Source of the DNA: Streptomyces xiamenensis
GTDB lineage: Bacteria > Actinomycetota > Actinomycetes > Streptomycetales > Streptomycetaceae
Direction: 5' to 3'
Assembly: GCF_000993785.3 (NCBI RefSeq)
Contig: NZ_CP009922.3
Coordinates: 186,001-250,000, forward strand
DNA length: 64,000 nucleotides
Shown: piece after piece, positions 7,923 to 16,754 of the stretch
Position numbering within the stretch: the first letter of the stretch is position 1
Layout of the letters: each line of letters opens with the position of its first letter
Made by a program: the position numbers and the translations under genes
The notes under the pieces: generated by a model
What the model was told of the DNA's origin: nothing
What the model saw: the letters and a program-made list of their open reading frames with translations, nothing else
Databases searched by the model: none

Positions 7923-8803
7923 AGCACCAGCTCCGATCGGCGGCGCGGGTTGATCCGCTCCCGCCACACGCCGGCCAGTCCGGCGATGGCGAGGGTGGGC
8001 ACGATGATGAACAGCCCCGGGAAGAGGGTGGGCCACCACTCTCCGGTGAGCAGGGAACCACGGGCGCCGTTGATCATGGTGCCCAGGCTCGCCTGGTGGG
8101 CGGGGATGCCCAGGCCGAGGAAGGACAGCGCGGATTCGTGCCAGATGGCGTGCGGCACCATCAGCACGGCGGCGAGCCCGGCCTGGGGCAGGACGGCGGG
8201 CACCAGGTGGCGGCGGGCGACCCGCAGGCGGGAGGCGCCGCCGGAGATGGCCGCGTCGATGTAGGGGCGCGAGCGCAGCGACAGCACTTCGGCCCGCACG
8301 ATGCGGGCGGTGGAGACCCAGTGGGTAAGGCCCACCGAGGCGATCACGGGCCAGATCCCGGGGCGGAACATCGCGACGATGAAGATGCCCATGAGCAGGT
8401 GCGGCACGGCGGTGAAGGTGTCCACGGCGCGCATCACGAGGCGGTCGGTGCGCCCGCCGAGGGCTCCGGCTGCGGCGCCGACGAGCAGGCCGAGCACCGA
8501 GGCGACGAGGGCGGCGGTGATGCCGACCAGCAGGGACACGCGCAGTCCGTGGACGGAGCGCAGCAGGATGTCGCGGCCCACCTCGTCGGTGCCGAAGGGG
8601 TGGTCGGCGGAGGGTGCCAGCAGCTTGGCGGTCAGGTCCACGGCCTGCTGGTCGAGCGGGGCGAACAGCGGGACGAGCAGGGCGGCCGCGCCCGCGGCGG
8701 CGGCCGGCACGCCGGCGGACCAGACGCGTACGGTGCGGGTGCCGCGCCGCCGGGCGGTGGCGGCCGGTTCCCGCCAGGGGAGGTCGGTGTGGGTGTCGGT
8801 CAT
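7919..8803 (-). CDS. ABC transporter permease (DppC/OppC type)
   Basis: The 294-aa integral membrane protein has a cytoplasmic N-terminus, a first helix at ~28-50, and the conserved block HPFGTDEVGRDILLRSVHGLRVSLLVG that marks DppC/OppC permeases. Several further helices follow. The EAA loop that contacts the ATPases reads YIDAAISGGASRLRVARRHLVPAVLPQ. It pairs with the DppB-type permease encoded immediately upstream to form the translocation pore. Its stop codon overlaps the start of the next ATPase gene. Confidence 0.92.
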   Translation of the reverse strand: MTDTHTDLPWREPAATARRRGTRTVRVWSAGVPAAAAGAAALLVPLFAPLDQQAVDLTAKLLAPSADHPFGTDEVGRDILLRSVHGLRVSLLVGITAALVASVLGLLVGAAAGALGGRTDRLVMRAVDTFTAVPHLLMGIFIVAMFRPGIWPVIASVGLTHWVSTARIVRAEVLSLRSRPYIDAAISGGASRLRVARRHLVPAVLPQAGLAAVLMVPHAIWHESALSFLGLGIPAHQASLGTMINGARGSLLTGEWWPTLFPGLFIIVPTLAIAGLAGVWRERINPRRRSELVL

Positions 8804-8810
8804 GTCGGGG

Positions 8811-9881
8811 TCACATCCCGTCGTGGTCGACGCGCGGGTCGGCCAGCCCGTACAGGAGGTCGGCGAGCAGGTTGCCGGCCAGGACGGCGAGCGCCGAGAT
8901 CACGGTGAGCGCGGCCAGCAGCGGGAAGTCGGCGGCGGTGGCGGCCCGTACGGTCGCCGAGGCCATGCCGGGCCAGCTGAAGACGGTCTCCACCAGCAGG
9001 GCGCCGGTGATGAGTTCGGGCACGCGGGTGCCGATGAGGGTGAGGACGGGGAGCAGGCCGGAGCGCAGGGCGTGGCCGAGCAGCACGGTGCGTTCGCCGA
9101 TGCCGCGGGCGCGGGCGCCGCGTACCGGGTCCTCGCCGAGCGCGTCCAGGACGCCCTGCCGGGTGTAGAGGACGAACCACGGCAGTTGGGAGATGGCGAG
9201 CACGGCGACGGGCAGCACCAGGTGGCGGGCGACGGCGCCCGCGGTGACCGTGTCCGAGCCGGTGTCGGTGAGGCCGCCGGCCGGCAGCACGCCGAGCTGG
9301 AGGGCGAAGAACCAGATGGCGAGGAGCGCGAGCCAGAAGGGCGGGGCGGCCTGCAGGACGTAGCTCAGGGAGCTGACACAGCGGTCCAGGACGGAGCCGG
9401 GGCGGCGGGCCGCGAGGACGCCGAGCGCGGTGCCCAGGGTGAGGGAGATGACGAACGCGGTGCCGCACAGCAGCAGGGACCAGCCGGCGCGTTCGGCGAT
9501 GACCTGGGTGACGGGCTGGCGCAGGGTCAGGGACTGGCCGAGGTCGCCGGTGAGGGCGGAGCGCAGCCAGGCCCACCACTGTTCGGCGAAGCCGCCGGAG
9601 GCTGCGAGGTTCGCGCGCAGGGTGTCGAGGGTGTCCTGGGAGGCGCCGAGGGCGTCGGAGCCGACGTACTGGCGTACCGGGTCGAAGGGCGAGGCGGCGG
9701 CGACGGCGAACATGCCGAGCGTGACCACGGCGAGGACCGGGACGGCGGCCAGCGCGCGGCGGCCGGCGAGCCGGGCCATGGCGGCCCAGGGCGGCCCGGA
9801 ACGGTCCGGGCCCGTACCGCGCGCGCGGCCGGTAAGGGCCCGGGCCTCGGTGCCGGCGGTGGTCACGGACGGATCGTCCAT
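8811..9881 (-). CDS. ABC transporter permease (DppB/OppB type)
   Basis: The product is about 356 aa. An N-terminal helix (LAAVPVLAVVTLGMFAVAAASPFDPV) is followed by the large extracytoplasmic loop typical of DppB/OppB. The helices after this loop include LLLCGTAFVISLTLGTALGVLAA. The EAA loop reads VRGARARGIGERTVLLGHALRSGLLPVLT. The start is ambiguous. The ATG at 9879-9881 gives the coordinates used; the GTG at 9864-9866 would overlap the binding-protein stop as GTGA, like the other junctions of this operon. Either way it is translationally coupled to the binding-protein gene. Confidence 0.9.
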   Translation of the reverse strand: MDDPSVTTAGTEARALTGRARGTGPDRSGPPWAAMARLAGRRALAAVPVLAVVTLGMFAVAAASPFDPVRQYVGSDALGASQDTLDTLRANLAASGGFAEQWWAWLRSALTGDLGQSLTLRQPVTQVIAERAGWSLLLCGTAFVISLTLGTALGVLAARRPGSVLDRCVSSLSYVLQAAPPFWLALLAIWFFALQLGVLPAGGLTDTGSDTVTAGAVARHLVLPVAVLAISQLPWFVLYTRQGVLDALGEDPVRGARARGIGERTVLLGHALRSGLLPVLTLIGTRVPELITGALLVETVFSWPGMASATVRAATAADFPLLAALTVISALAVLAGNLLADLLYGLADPRVDHDGM

Positions 9882-11467
9882 TCCTCGACGTTCCACCAGG
9901 GGCCGTGGCCGAGTCCGTGGTCGTGCGGTTCGACCTGGGTGGTGACGTTCTCCCAGGCGTCCCTCATCACGTACATGTGGTCGATGTGGGTGAGGAAGGT
10001 GTAGCCGGGGTCGGCGGCGAACTCGCGCTGCACGGCGTCATAGGCGGCGGACCGTTCCGCGGGGTCGGCGCTGCGGCGTCCGAGGTCGAGCTGTGCGTCG
10101 ACGGCCGGGTTGTCGTAGTGGCCCATGTTGTTCCAGCCGTCGCCGGCCAGCGAGGAGGCCAGCAGGCCGTACAGCTCGAAGTCGGGGTCGGCGGGGTCGC
10201 CGCCGCCGGAGAGCACGGCGTCGGTGGCCAGGCGGCCCTCGATGACCTCCCAGGAACCGGACTCCACGGTGATGTCGACGCCGATCTCCCTGGCGTCCGA
10301 GGCGTAGGCGAGGGCGTGTTCCTGGCGCAGCCGGTCGCCGGCCGGGTACCACAGGGTGAAGGCGGCGCGCTGTCCGTCCTTGGCGCGGATGCCGTCACCG
10401 CCCGCCTCCCAGCCGCCCTCCTCCAGCAGCCGGACTGCGGCCTCGGGGTCGTACGGGCGCTCGGTGCCCCGCGCGAACCAGTCGCTGGCGGTGGGAACCG
10501 GGCCGTACGCGGCGTGGCCGGCTCCGGTGAGGATGCTGTCGACCATCAGTTCGCGGTTGGCGGCCAGGTCGAGGGCGCGGCGGATGTCGCGGTCGCCGGT
10601 GACGGGGTGGCCGGTGGGCAGGGTCACGGCGCGGAAGTCGGCGCTCTCGGCCTGGAGGGTGGTGAGGCCGGGCTCGCCGTCGAAGGTGGCGGCGAGGTTG
10701 GGGGGCAGGACGGCGGCGTCGAGGTCCCCGGTGCGCAGCCGGGTGGCGCGGACGTCGTCGTCGGGGATGACGGCCATGGTGAGCCGGGTGACGTCGGGTG
10801 CGCCGCCCCAGTAGTCGGGGTTCGCCTCGAAGGTGAGGCGTTCGCCCCTGGTCCAGCCGGTCAGCAGGTAGGGGCCGGTGCCGACGGGTTCGGTGTTGTA
10901 GGGGCCGGTGTTGATGTCCTGGCCGGCGGCGGCGTGGGCGGCGGCGATGGGCAGCACGGTGCGCTCGGCGAACGGCGCGTAGGGGTAGCCGAGGGTGAAG
11001 ACGACGGTGTGCTCGTCGGGGGCCTCGACCGACTCCACGGCGTCGAGTTCGTCCTTGTTGGGGTTGAGGGTGGTGTCGTCGAGGATCGTCTCGTAGGTGA
11101 AGACGACATCCTCGGCGGTGAAGGGCTCGCCGTCGCTGAAGGTGATGTCCTCGCGCAGCGGATAGGTGTAGGTGAGTCCGTCGTCGCTGACCTCGGGGAG
11201 GGCGGCGGCGAGGGCCGGTTGGAGGTTCATTCCGGCGTCGCGGCGCAGCAGGCCGTCGAAGATCTTGGAGTTCCCGTCCTTGCCGTAGCCGAGCAGCGGG
11301 CTGAGGGTGTCGGGCTCGTTCGCGATGCCGACGACCAGGGAGTCAGCGCCGCCCGGGGCACCGTCGTCGCCGTTGTCGCCTTCGGAGGGCGTGGAGCAGG
11401 CGGCGAGCGCCAGCAGTGAGCCGGCGGCGAGTGCCGCGACCGCCGTACGTACGGTCCGGGCCGTCAT
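9863..11467 (-). CDS. Lipoprotein solute-binding protein of the oligopeptide/nickel ABC importer (SBP_bac_5)
   Basis: The 534-aa product starts at ATG with AGAAGAAGG upstream. The signal peptide ends in the lipobox LALAACS, so the mature protein is lipid-anchored on the outer face of the membrane. The SBP family 5 signature is spread over EPDTLSPLLGYGKDGNSKIFDGLLRRD, the FSDGEPFTAEDVVFTYE block, and GTGPYLLTGWTRGERLTFEANPDYW. This is the first gene of a five-gene operon (binding protein, two permeases, two ATPases). Family members bind oligopeptides, nickel chelates, opines or sugars. The substrate cannot be read from the sequence, although an esterase gene lies just upstream. Confidence 0.92.
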   Translation of the reverse strand: MTARTVRTAVAALAAGSLLALAACSTPSEGDNGDDGAPGGADSLVVGIANEPDTLSPLLGYGKDGNSKIFDGLLRRDAGMNLQPALAAALPEVSDDGLTYTYPLREDITFSDGEPFTAEDVVFTYETILDDTTLNPNKDELDAVESVEAPDEHTVVFTLGYPYAPFAERTVLPIAAAHAAAGQDINTGPYNTEPVGTGPYLLTGWTRGERLTFEANPDYWGGAPDVTRLTMAVIPDDDVRATRLRTGDLDAAVLPPNLAATFDGEPGLTTLQAESADFRAVTLPTGHPVTGDRDIRRALDLAANRELMVDSILTGAGHAAYGPVPTASDWFARGTERPYDPEAAVRLLEEGGWEAGGDGIRAKDGQRAAFTLWYPAGDRLRQEHALAYASDAREIGVDITVESGSWEVIEGRLATDAVLSGGGDPADPDFELYGLLASSLAGDGWNNMGHYDNPAVDAQLDLGRRSADPAERSAAYDAVQREFAADPGYTFLTHIDHMYVMRDAWENVTTQVEPHDHGLGHGPWWNVEEWTIRP

Positions 11468-11497
11468 GTGCACCTTCTTCTGATCACCAGACGCTCC

Positions 11498-11512
11498 TGC
11501 AAAACGTTCGCA
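11498..11512. promoter_or_regulatory. Possible LacI/ROK-type operator in the leader of the binding-protein gene
   Basis: The 15-mer TGCAAAACGTTCGCA is an imperfect palindrome around AACGTT, 30-45 bases before the ATG of the ABC binding-protein gene. Operators of LacI-family sugar regulators often look like this. The evidence is sequence symmetry only. Confidence 0.3.
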
Positions 11513-11566
11513 ATTAAATCGCACGCGCAGGAGACGGGGAAGGGCGAGCCGGGTGACGGACATGAC

Positions 11567-11595
11567 ACCGCCCCCGGTGGATGACCGGGGGCGGT
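11567..11595 (-). terminator. Intrinsic hairpin terminator after the esterase gene
   Basis: A perfect 12-bp inverted repeat (ACCGCCCCCGGT / ACCGGGGGCGGT) with a 5-base loop lies 14 bases past the stop of the minus-strand esterase gene. It separates that gene from the ABC operon downstream. Confidence 0.75.
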
Positions 11596-11609
11596 GGGGG
11601 GAAGAGTGA

Positions 11610-12596
11610 TCAGCTCAGCGTCGCGCCGCCGAGCCCTCGGGCCCCGAGCCAGCGCAGCTGCTCGACCGGCTGCGAGGCCCGGCCGCCCGCGTGGTCGCCG
11701 AACTGCCAGACGGTGATGTCCTTCTCGCCGGCGTAGCGGTTGTAGGCGGCGAAGACGGTGGAGGGCGGGCAGACGGGGTCCATCAGGGCCACGCTGAAGA
11801 GGGTGGGCGCGCCGGCCCGCGGGGCGAAGTGCAGCCCGTCGAAGTAGCTCAGGGTACGGAAGGCCCGGTCCGGGTTCTCCCGCTGGTGGACCCCGAGGTA
11901 GTCGGCTATCTCGGGATAGGGGCCGGCGCTCGCGATGTCGGCGGAGCGCCGGTAGTGGCACAGGAACGGCACGTCGACCAGCGCCGCCGCCACCGCGTCG
12001 CCCAACAGACCGGCGGTGGACAGGGCGAGCCCGCCACCCTGGCTGCCGCCGGCCACGATGACGCGGGCGGGGTCGATGGCTGGGTGCTCGCGCAGCGCGT
12101 CGACCGCGCGGACGCAGTCGGTCATGATCCGGCGGTAGTAGTAGTGCTCCGGATCCTCGATGCCGCGGGTCATGAAGCCCCTGACGTGCTGCGGGAAGGG
12201 CACCGGGTCCGGGTCGGGAGTGTCGTGGCCCTGGCCGCGGCTGTCCACGATCAGGTGCGCGTACCCGGCGGCGCTCCACAGCAGGTGCTCGGTGTGCAGC
12301 CCGCGCCCACCGCTGTACCCGATGTACTGCACCACCGCGGGCAGCGGTCCCCGCGCGCCGCGCGGCAGCAGCAGCCAGGCGGCGATGGGCTGGCCGCCCC
12401 AGCCGGGGAACCGCACGTCGAAGACATCGACAGCGGCCAGCGGCGAGTCGGTGACCGGGGTGTAGGTGGCGGGCTGCCCGGCGGCGGCGCGCGCGGTGGC
12501 CAGGGTCCTGGCCCAGAAGTCGTCGAAGTCGGCAGGGGCCGGCACCTCGGGACGGTACTCGCGCAGCTCATCGAGCGGCAGATCGGTCAGCGGCAT
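11610..12596 (-). CDS. Acetyl-xylan esterase / cephalosporin-C deacetylase family hydrolase
   Basis: The 328-aa alpha/beta hydrolase is read from an ATG preceded by GAGGA (5-6 base spacing). The N-terminal LPLDELREYRPEVPAPADFDDFW motif is characteristic of the AXE1 family. The oxyanion region is YIGYSGGRG, the nucleophile elbow GGSQGG carries the catalytic Ser, and the acid/base come from ALMDPVCPPSTVF (Asp) and FGDHAGG (His). No signal peptide is visible, so it acts in the cytoplasm on imported acetylated sugars or cephalosporin-like esters. This fits the neighbouring uptake system, although the two are separated by a terminator. A palindromic candidate operator lies just upstream. Confidence 0.9.
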   Translation of the reverse strand: MPLTDLPLDELREYRPEVPAPADFDDFWARTLATARAAAGQPATYTPVTDSPLAAVDVFDVRFPGWGGQPIAAWLLLPRGARGPLPAVVQYIGYSGGRGLHTEHLLWSAAGYAHLIVDSRGQGHDTPDPDPVPFPQHVRGFMTRGIEDPEHYYYRRIMTDCVRAVDALREHPAIDPARVIVAGGSQGGGLALSTAGLLGDAVAAALVDVPFLCHYRRSADIASAGPYPEIADYLGVHQRENPDRAFRTLSYFDGLHFAPRAGAPTLFSVALMDPVCPPSTVFAAYNRYAGEKDITVWQFGDHAGGRASQPVEQLRWLGARGLGGATLS

Positions 12597-12615
12597 CAGG
12601 GTCCTCGTTTTCTCG

Positions 12616-12634
12616 CTGGTCAAGCGCTTACCAG
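12616..12634. promoter_or_regulatory. Candidate LacI-family operator in the esterase/LMF divergent promoter region
   Basis: The 19-mer CTGGTCAAGCGCTTACCAG has perfect outer 5-base arms (CTGGT/ACCAG) around AAGCGCTT. LacI-family sugar repressors in actinobacteria typically bind such AGCGCT-centred palindromes. It lies 20-38 bases upstream of the esterase ATG, so it probably controls that gene; the divergent gene begins 58 bases further on. Confidence 0.5.
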
Positions 12635-12692
12635 GACAGAAGCCAAGCCGCAGTTCCCGCCGTGGTCAACGGGTGGATGATACGGATACGGC

Positions 12693-14147
12693 ATGGAGTG
12701 GTTCGGCGACCCCGACGCCTGGCTCAGCAGAATGGTGATCCAGCGCGGACTGGCCCTGATCTACCTGCTCGCCTTCCTCGGGGCGCTGCGGGAGTTCCGC
12801 CCGCTGGCCGGGGAGCGGGGCATCACCCCGGCGCCGTCCTTCCTGCGGGCCGTGCGGTTCCGGGACGCCCCCGGCCTCCTCTCGCTCGGCTACACCGACC
12901 GCCGGCTGACCGTGGTGGCCGCAGCCGGCGCAGCGCTGGCGGCAGCGGTGGCCCTGGGCGCGGCGGACGCGGTACCGCTGTGGACGTCGATGCTGCTGTG
13001 GTTCGTTCTGTGGGCGCTGTATCTGTCCATCGTGAACATCGGCCAGGTCTGGTACGCGTTCGGCTGGGAGACGCTGCTGCTGGAGGCGGGCTTCGTGGCG
13101 ATCTTCCTGGGCAACGCGCGGATCGACCCGCCGGTGCCCACCCTGTACCTGCTGATCTGGCTGGTCTTCCGGGTCGAACTGGGCGCCGGACTGATCAAAT
13201 GGCGCGGTGACCGCTGCTGGCGGCGGCTGACCTGCCTGTACTACCACCACGAGACCCAGCCGATGCCCGGCCCGCTCAGCTGGTGGTTCCACCACCTGCC
13301 CCGGCCGCTGCACCGGGTGGAGACTGCCGCCAACCACGTGGCCCAGCTGATCGTCCCCTTCGCCCTGTTCGCACCGCAGCCGGTGGGCAGCTGGGCGGCC
13401 GCGGTGGTGATCGTGACCCAGCTGTGGCTGATCGCCTCGGGGAACTTCGCCTGGCTCAACTGGCTCACCCTGCTGCTGGCCGTGGCGGCGGTGGACGGCG
13501 CCCTGGCGGCCCGCCACCTGCCCCTGCCGGCCCCACCGGGGGGCGGCCAGGGCGAGGCCCCGGTGTGGTTCGCCGTTCTGGTCGGGGCGGTGACGGTGCT
13601 GATCGCCGTGCTCAGCTACTGGCCGGTCCGCAACCTCCTCTCCCCCGCCCAGGCGATGAACCGGTCCTTCAACAGCCTCCATCTGGTCAACACCTACGGA
13701 GCGTTCGGGACCGTGACCCGGCAGCGGTACGAGGTGGTCCTGGAGGGCACCGACGACCCGGAGCCGGGCACGCTCACCCAGTGGCGGGCGTACGAGTTCC
13801 ACGGCAAGCCGGGAGCGGTGCACCACAGGCCGCGCCAGTTCGCCCCGTTCCATCTGCGCCTGGACTGGCTCATGTGGTTCGCGGCCCTCACTCCCGGCTA
13901 CCCGGCCCCCTGGCTCCCCCGCCTCGTCGACCGCCTCCTGGCCGGCGACCGCCCCACCCTGCGCCTGCTGCGCGTCAACCCCTTCCCCGACACCCCGCCC
14001 ACGTACATCAGGGCCCGCCTGTACCGCTACCGCTTCACCACCCGGGCGGAACGCCGCACCACCCGCGCCTGGTGGCACCGCACCGAGCTGGGCGATCACC
14101 TCCCGCCCCGGCGCCGCCAACAGCCACCCGGAGCAAGCACCAGCTGA
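12693..14147 (+). CDS. Lipase maturation factor (LMF1-like) family membrane protein
   Basis: The 484-aa product has about six to eight membrane helices. It begins WFGDPDAWLSRMVIQRGLALIYLLAFL, and the family-specific block QVWYAFGWETLLLEAGFVAIFL is followed by ELGAGLIKWRGDRCWR and YYHHETQPMPGPLSWWFHHLP. The latter is a highly conserved LMF signature. The C-terminal third is soluble and contains LVNTYGAFGTVTRQRYEVVLEGT and YEFHGKPG, again typical. In vertebrates LMF1 assists ER lipase folding; the role of the actinobacterial proteins is unknown, perhaps in folding or thiol chemistry at the membrane. It is monocistronic and precedes a tRNA gene. Confidence 0.9.
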   Translation: MEWFGDPDAWLSRMVIQRGLALIYLLAFLGALREFRPLAGERGITPAPSFLRAVRFRDAPGLLSLGYTDRRLTVVAAAGAALAAAVALGAADAVPLWTSMLLWFVLWALYLSIVNIGQVWYAFGWETLLLEAGFVAIFLGNARIDPPVPTLYLLIWLVFRVELGAGLIKWRGDRCWRRLTCLYYHHETQPMPGPLSWWFHHLPRPLHRVETAANHVAQLIVPFALFAPQPVGSWAAAVVIVTQLWLIASGNFAWLNWLTLLLAVAAVDGALAARHLPLPAPPGGGQGEAPVWFAVLVGAVTVLIAVLSYWPVRNLLSPAQAMNRSFNSLHLVNTYGAFGTVTRQRYEVVLEGTDDPEPGTLTQWRAYEFHGKPGAVHHRPRQFAPFHLRLDWLMWFAALTPGYPAPWLPRLVDRLLAGDRPTLRLLRVNPFPDTPPTYIRARLYRYRFTTRAERRTTRAWWHRTELGDHLPPRRRQQPPGASTS

Positions 14148-14205
14148 AATGCGGTATGGTTCTACTGCACGCAGACGAGGGGCAAAGCCCCAGGTCACAA
14201 GGCAC

Positions 14206-14279
<74 letters not shown>

Positions 14280-14286
14280 CGGTGCG

Positions 14287-14330
14287 AAGGGCCGGTGAGC
14301 CGGGAGAATCCTCCCAGCTCACCGGCCCTT
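14287..14330 (+). terminator. Strong hairpin terminator after tRNA-Pro
   Basis: A perfect 14-bp stem (AAGGGCCGGTGAGC / GCTCACCGGCCCTT) with a 16-base loop begins 8 bases after the tRNA and is followed by TTTCC. It also shields the tRNA from the convergent integrase gene. Confidence 0.85.
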
Positions 14331-14349
14331 TCCACGCTCGGATCCGGGT

Positions 14350-15588
14350 TCACCGGACGACGCGCAGATGCCGCTGAGGCCTCTCCTTTGGGACCACTTT
14401 GGGACCAGCCGCCTCCCGGCCCTCCGCGAGGTGAGCTGCCAGGGCCATTCCGGCCTCCCCGATGGCCCGGCGGTCGGGATGCAGATACCGCTGCGTGGTG
14501 GCCAGCGATCCGTGCCCGGCGATCAGCCGCAGCACATGCACCTTGACCCCCGCGTCGGCCATCCACGTCAGCCCGGTGTGCCGCAGATCGTGACGGCGCA
14601 GATGTTCGTATCCGAGAGCGACGACGACCTCGTCCCAGTGCGTGGCGTCACGCAGGACGGCGGTGGTGATCCTCCCGCCCCTGGGTCCGGTGAACAGGCG
14701 GGCCATGGGCCGGTATCCGACGGCTTCCAGGCGCTGGATCACCAGGGGCCGGATCTGCGGGATGATCGGCACCGTCCGCCGCCGCTTGCCCTTGGTCGCC
14801 TTGTCCATCAGCCCACCGGGGCCAGGCGTGGTCTGGCGGCACACATCCCACTCCCAGGTGCGGGTGTCGATGTCCTTGGTCCGCACCCCGGACGTCTCAC
14901 CGATCCGTGCTGCGGTGCAGGCAGTGAACTTCACGGCGCTCCCCCAGCCGGCGTACTGGTCGGCCGATCGCTCGACGAGGGCCTGGGCGAGTTCCTCCAG
15001 GGCCTGCCAGTCCCGCAGGGCAAGTGAGCGCGGGTCATCCAGTTCGTCCTCGGCACGCTTGAACTCGCCATTCCAGCCCGTGATCCTGGCCGGGTTGATG
15101 TCGATGATGCCGTCGCGCACCGCCTGTTCCATTACCCGCACCAGCGCGGCGAGGGTGTTCTTGACGGTGGACATGCCGCAGCCATCGGCGATCCACCCGT
15201 AGGCGGCACGGTCCACGGTCCCGGCGAAGATGTCCCGCACTTCCAGATGCCCGAGTGTGGGAACGATCCGAAGGCGCCATCCGGCACCGTAGGGATCCAT
15301 GGATTTCGCTTCCAGGCCCCGCATCGCTAGGGCCCATTCACTCTCCCCGTATTCGGCGAGTTTCGCCGCCGCACGATCCGGTGTGATGCCCCGGTTCGCC
15401 GCCCGGCGCATGCGCTGCAGCCACTGTTCGGCCGCGTCTTCATCCGGCAGCATTTCCGAGCGGGACAGGCGGCGCCGGGTTTCCGGATCGAACCAGCGCA
15501 CACGGGCCCGGAAAGGATTGGGATTGCCTTCCCGGAACTCGATGTCCTCCGACAGTTTCACCCCCATCGGAGGCAGCCGCACCATCAT
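14350..15588 (-). CDS. Tyrosine-type site-specific integrase
   Basis: The 412-aa recombinase has an N-terminal arm-binding region, a core-binding SAM-like domain (~75-180) and a C-terminal catalytic domain. Catalytic residues are visible: Arg in TAARIGETSGV, His-x-x-Arg in RRHDLRHTGLTWM, the second His in LIAGHGSLATTQRYLHPD, and the nucleophilic Tyr in the same motif. Its 3' end points at tRNA-Pro, the arrangement seen in Streptomyces integrative elements such as pSAM2, where attP lies next to int. The start codon overlaps the stop of the excisionase-like gene (TGATG). A second ATG lies one codon downstream. The gene appears intact. Confidence 0.93.
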   Translation of the reverse strand: MMVRLPPMGVKLSEDIEFREGNPNPFRARVRWFDPETRRRLSRSEMLPDEDAAEQWLQRMRRAANRGITPDRAAAKLAEYGESEWALAMRGLEAKSMDPYGAGWRLRIVPTLGHLEVRDIFAGTVDRAAYGWIADGCGMSTVKNTLAALVRVMEQAVRDGIIDINPARITGWNGEFKRAEDELDDPRSLALRDWQALEELAQALVERSADQYAGWGSAVKFTACTAARIGETSGVRTKDIDTRTWEWDVCRQTTPGPGGLMDKATKGKRRRTVPIIPQIRPLVIQRLEAVGYRPMARLFTGPRGGRITTAVLRDATHWDEVVVALGYEHLRRHDLRHTGLTWMADAGVKVHVLRLIAGHGSLATTQRYLHPDRRAIGEAGMALAAHLAEGREAAGPKVVPKERPQRHLRVVR

Positions 15589-15893
15589 CAGGCAGCCACG
15601 TCAGGGACGATACGGCGTGAGGCCAGCCAGGCTTCGACATCGGGCGCGCTGTACACCGTCGTCCGCGACGTCAGCCGCACGAACGGCGGCCCCTGAAGAG
15701 GCGATACCGTCCGCCACCGCCGCAGCGTCGAAGCATCCACACCTATCAAGGCGGCGACCTCTTCAGTCGTATACCAGCCCTGGTGAAGAAGATCACCGGG
15801 ACCATCAGGACTCCCCTGTTCCCCGTCCCGTCCCAAAAGCCCGGCCAAATGCGCGAGCGTCACCACATTGCTGCCCCGAGTGAATTTCCGCAC
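15588..15893 (-). CDS. Excisionase-like helix-turn-helix protein
   Basis: The 101-aa product is read from GTG with an AAGGAG ribosome-binding site 5 bases away. The C-terminal half is a MerR/Xis-type winged helix (WYTTEEVAALIGVDASTLRRW, then RTTVYSAPDVEAWLASR). Xis proteins of this type sit directly upstream of int in actinobacterial elements and direct excision. Coupling to int through TGATG supports that. No replication initiator, FtsK/TraB-like transfer gene or spread gene is seen nearby, so the element is probably a relic or was overwritten by later insertions. Confidence 0.75.
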   Translation of the reverse strand: MRKFTRGSNVVTLAHLAGLLGRDGEQGSPDGPGDLLHQGWYTTEEVAALIGVDASTLRRWRTVSPLQGPPFVRLTSRTTVYSAPDVEAWLASRRIVPDVAA

Positions 15894-16068
15894 AAGAACT
15901 CCTTCCGGCCCGCCCACCCAATCTGAGCAGGCAGCCCGGAACATTAGCCACGAAAATCCGGCCACCCCAACAAACGTGATACAAGTTCTCCTGGGGCAGA
16001 ATCACCATCCCGAAAATCACCAGCCAGCGACCGCTCAATCTCATACGGTCCCATAGCCAAGGCAACCA

Positions 16069-16117
16069 ACGGACTCATAATCCGTCGGCCGTGAGTTCGA
16101 GTCCCACCCGCCCCACC
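16069..16117 (+). pseudogene. tRNA-Met (CAT) 3'-half fragment, probable attachment-site scar
   Basis: The fragment holds an intact anticodon arm ACGGA-CTCATAA-TCCGT with anticodon CAT. A variable loop follows, then a T-arm GTGAG-TTCGAGT-CCCAC with one mismatch, then the 3' acceptor strand CCGCCCC plus A. The upstream bases do not supply the matching 5' acceptor (GGGGCGG) or a D-arm, so the gene is not functional. Stranded 3' halves of tRNA genes are the usual remnant of attL/attR formation. The target implied here (tRNA-Met) differs from the tRNA-Pro next to the integrase, so at least two integration events probably met here. Confidence 0.75.
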
Positions 16118-16405
16118 CCGGCCTGCGGTTTCTCCCGAAGGCCCGCGTCTCCCGTGGCGCACCAAGATCATGACTTGGCCCCCTGCTGACCCCAAATGTT
16201 CGGCCGACAGTGCGAAGGGCACGTTCCCCCCACTGGCAACGATTCACACCACCTACCCGACGGCCGTCATCACCTCGGCAACCGCCGGCATGGCCCCCAG
16301 TGAGCCACGAGCTGGACCGGTGAGCGAGCCATGCGTGGTGACGCGGGCGAACCCCGGCTCTGCCCGGGGGCCGGCCGGGTTCGCCGGCGTCGGGACGGCA
16401 CAGGG

Positions 16406-16680
16406 TCAGCGGGTGGTGTAGCCACTGACCTGGTGAACCACCAGCCTTCGGTGACCGGGAACCTGATGATCGGGACGATGTCCTGAATCTGGGTGAGCTG
16501 GTTGCCCATCGCCTGCGACTTGTGGAATGCCACGCGCCCCGGTGTCTCCTGGCCGTAGAAGGACGGCGTGTCCATCGGCCCCGGGGCCACCGTGTTCACG
16601 GAGATCCAGCGGTCTGCGAACTCCTTGGCTGCCGCCCGCGTGAAGCGCTCCAGCGGCGCCTTGCCTCCGGTATAGGTACG
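16406..16680 (-). pseudogene. Broken short-chain dehydrogenase (SDR), C-terminal fragment
   Basis: The reading frame begins at the catalytic Tyr/Lys region (YTGGKAPLERFTRAAAKEF) and continues through SVNTVAPGPMDTPSFYG, the classical SDR segment after the active site. The nucleotide-binding N-terminal half is absent. Near the end the frame slips: EGWWFT in one frame is followed by SGYTTR-stop in another, the usual SDR ending (GGYTTR-like). It is a 5'-truncated, frameshifted remnant beside the mobile-element boundary. Confidence 0.75.
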
Positions 16681-16754
16681 GCAGAGCCAACCACAGCCAG
16701 CGAGTCCTCTACTCATCGATGTTCTGACCACAGCCTGGGCTTCCCACAGCCCTT

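Noticed and set aside
16041..16247. Minus-strand frame containing WDSNSRPTDYESVG
   Set aside because: This is the well-known false translation across a tRNA-Met 3' half; the DNA is the tRNA scar at 16069-16117.
16381..16412. Possible attR for the tRNA-Pro element (GTCGGGACGGCACAGGGT)
   Set aside because: It resembles the complement of the tRNA-Pro 3' end but has inserted bases, is in the wrong orientation for a direct att repeat and lies within the SDR remnant; likely chance.
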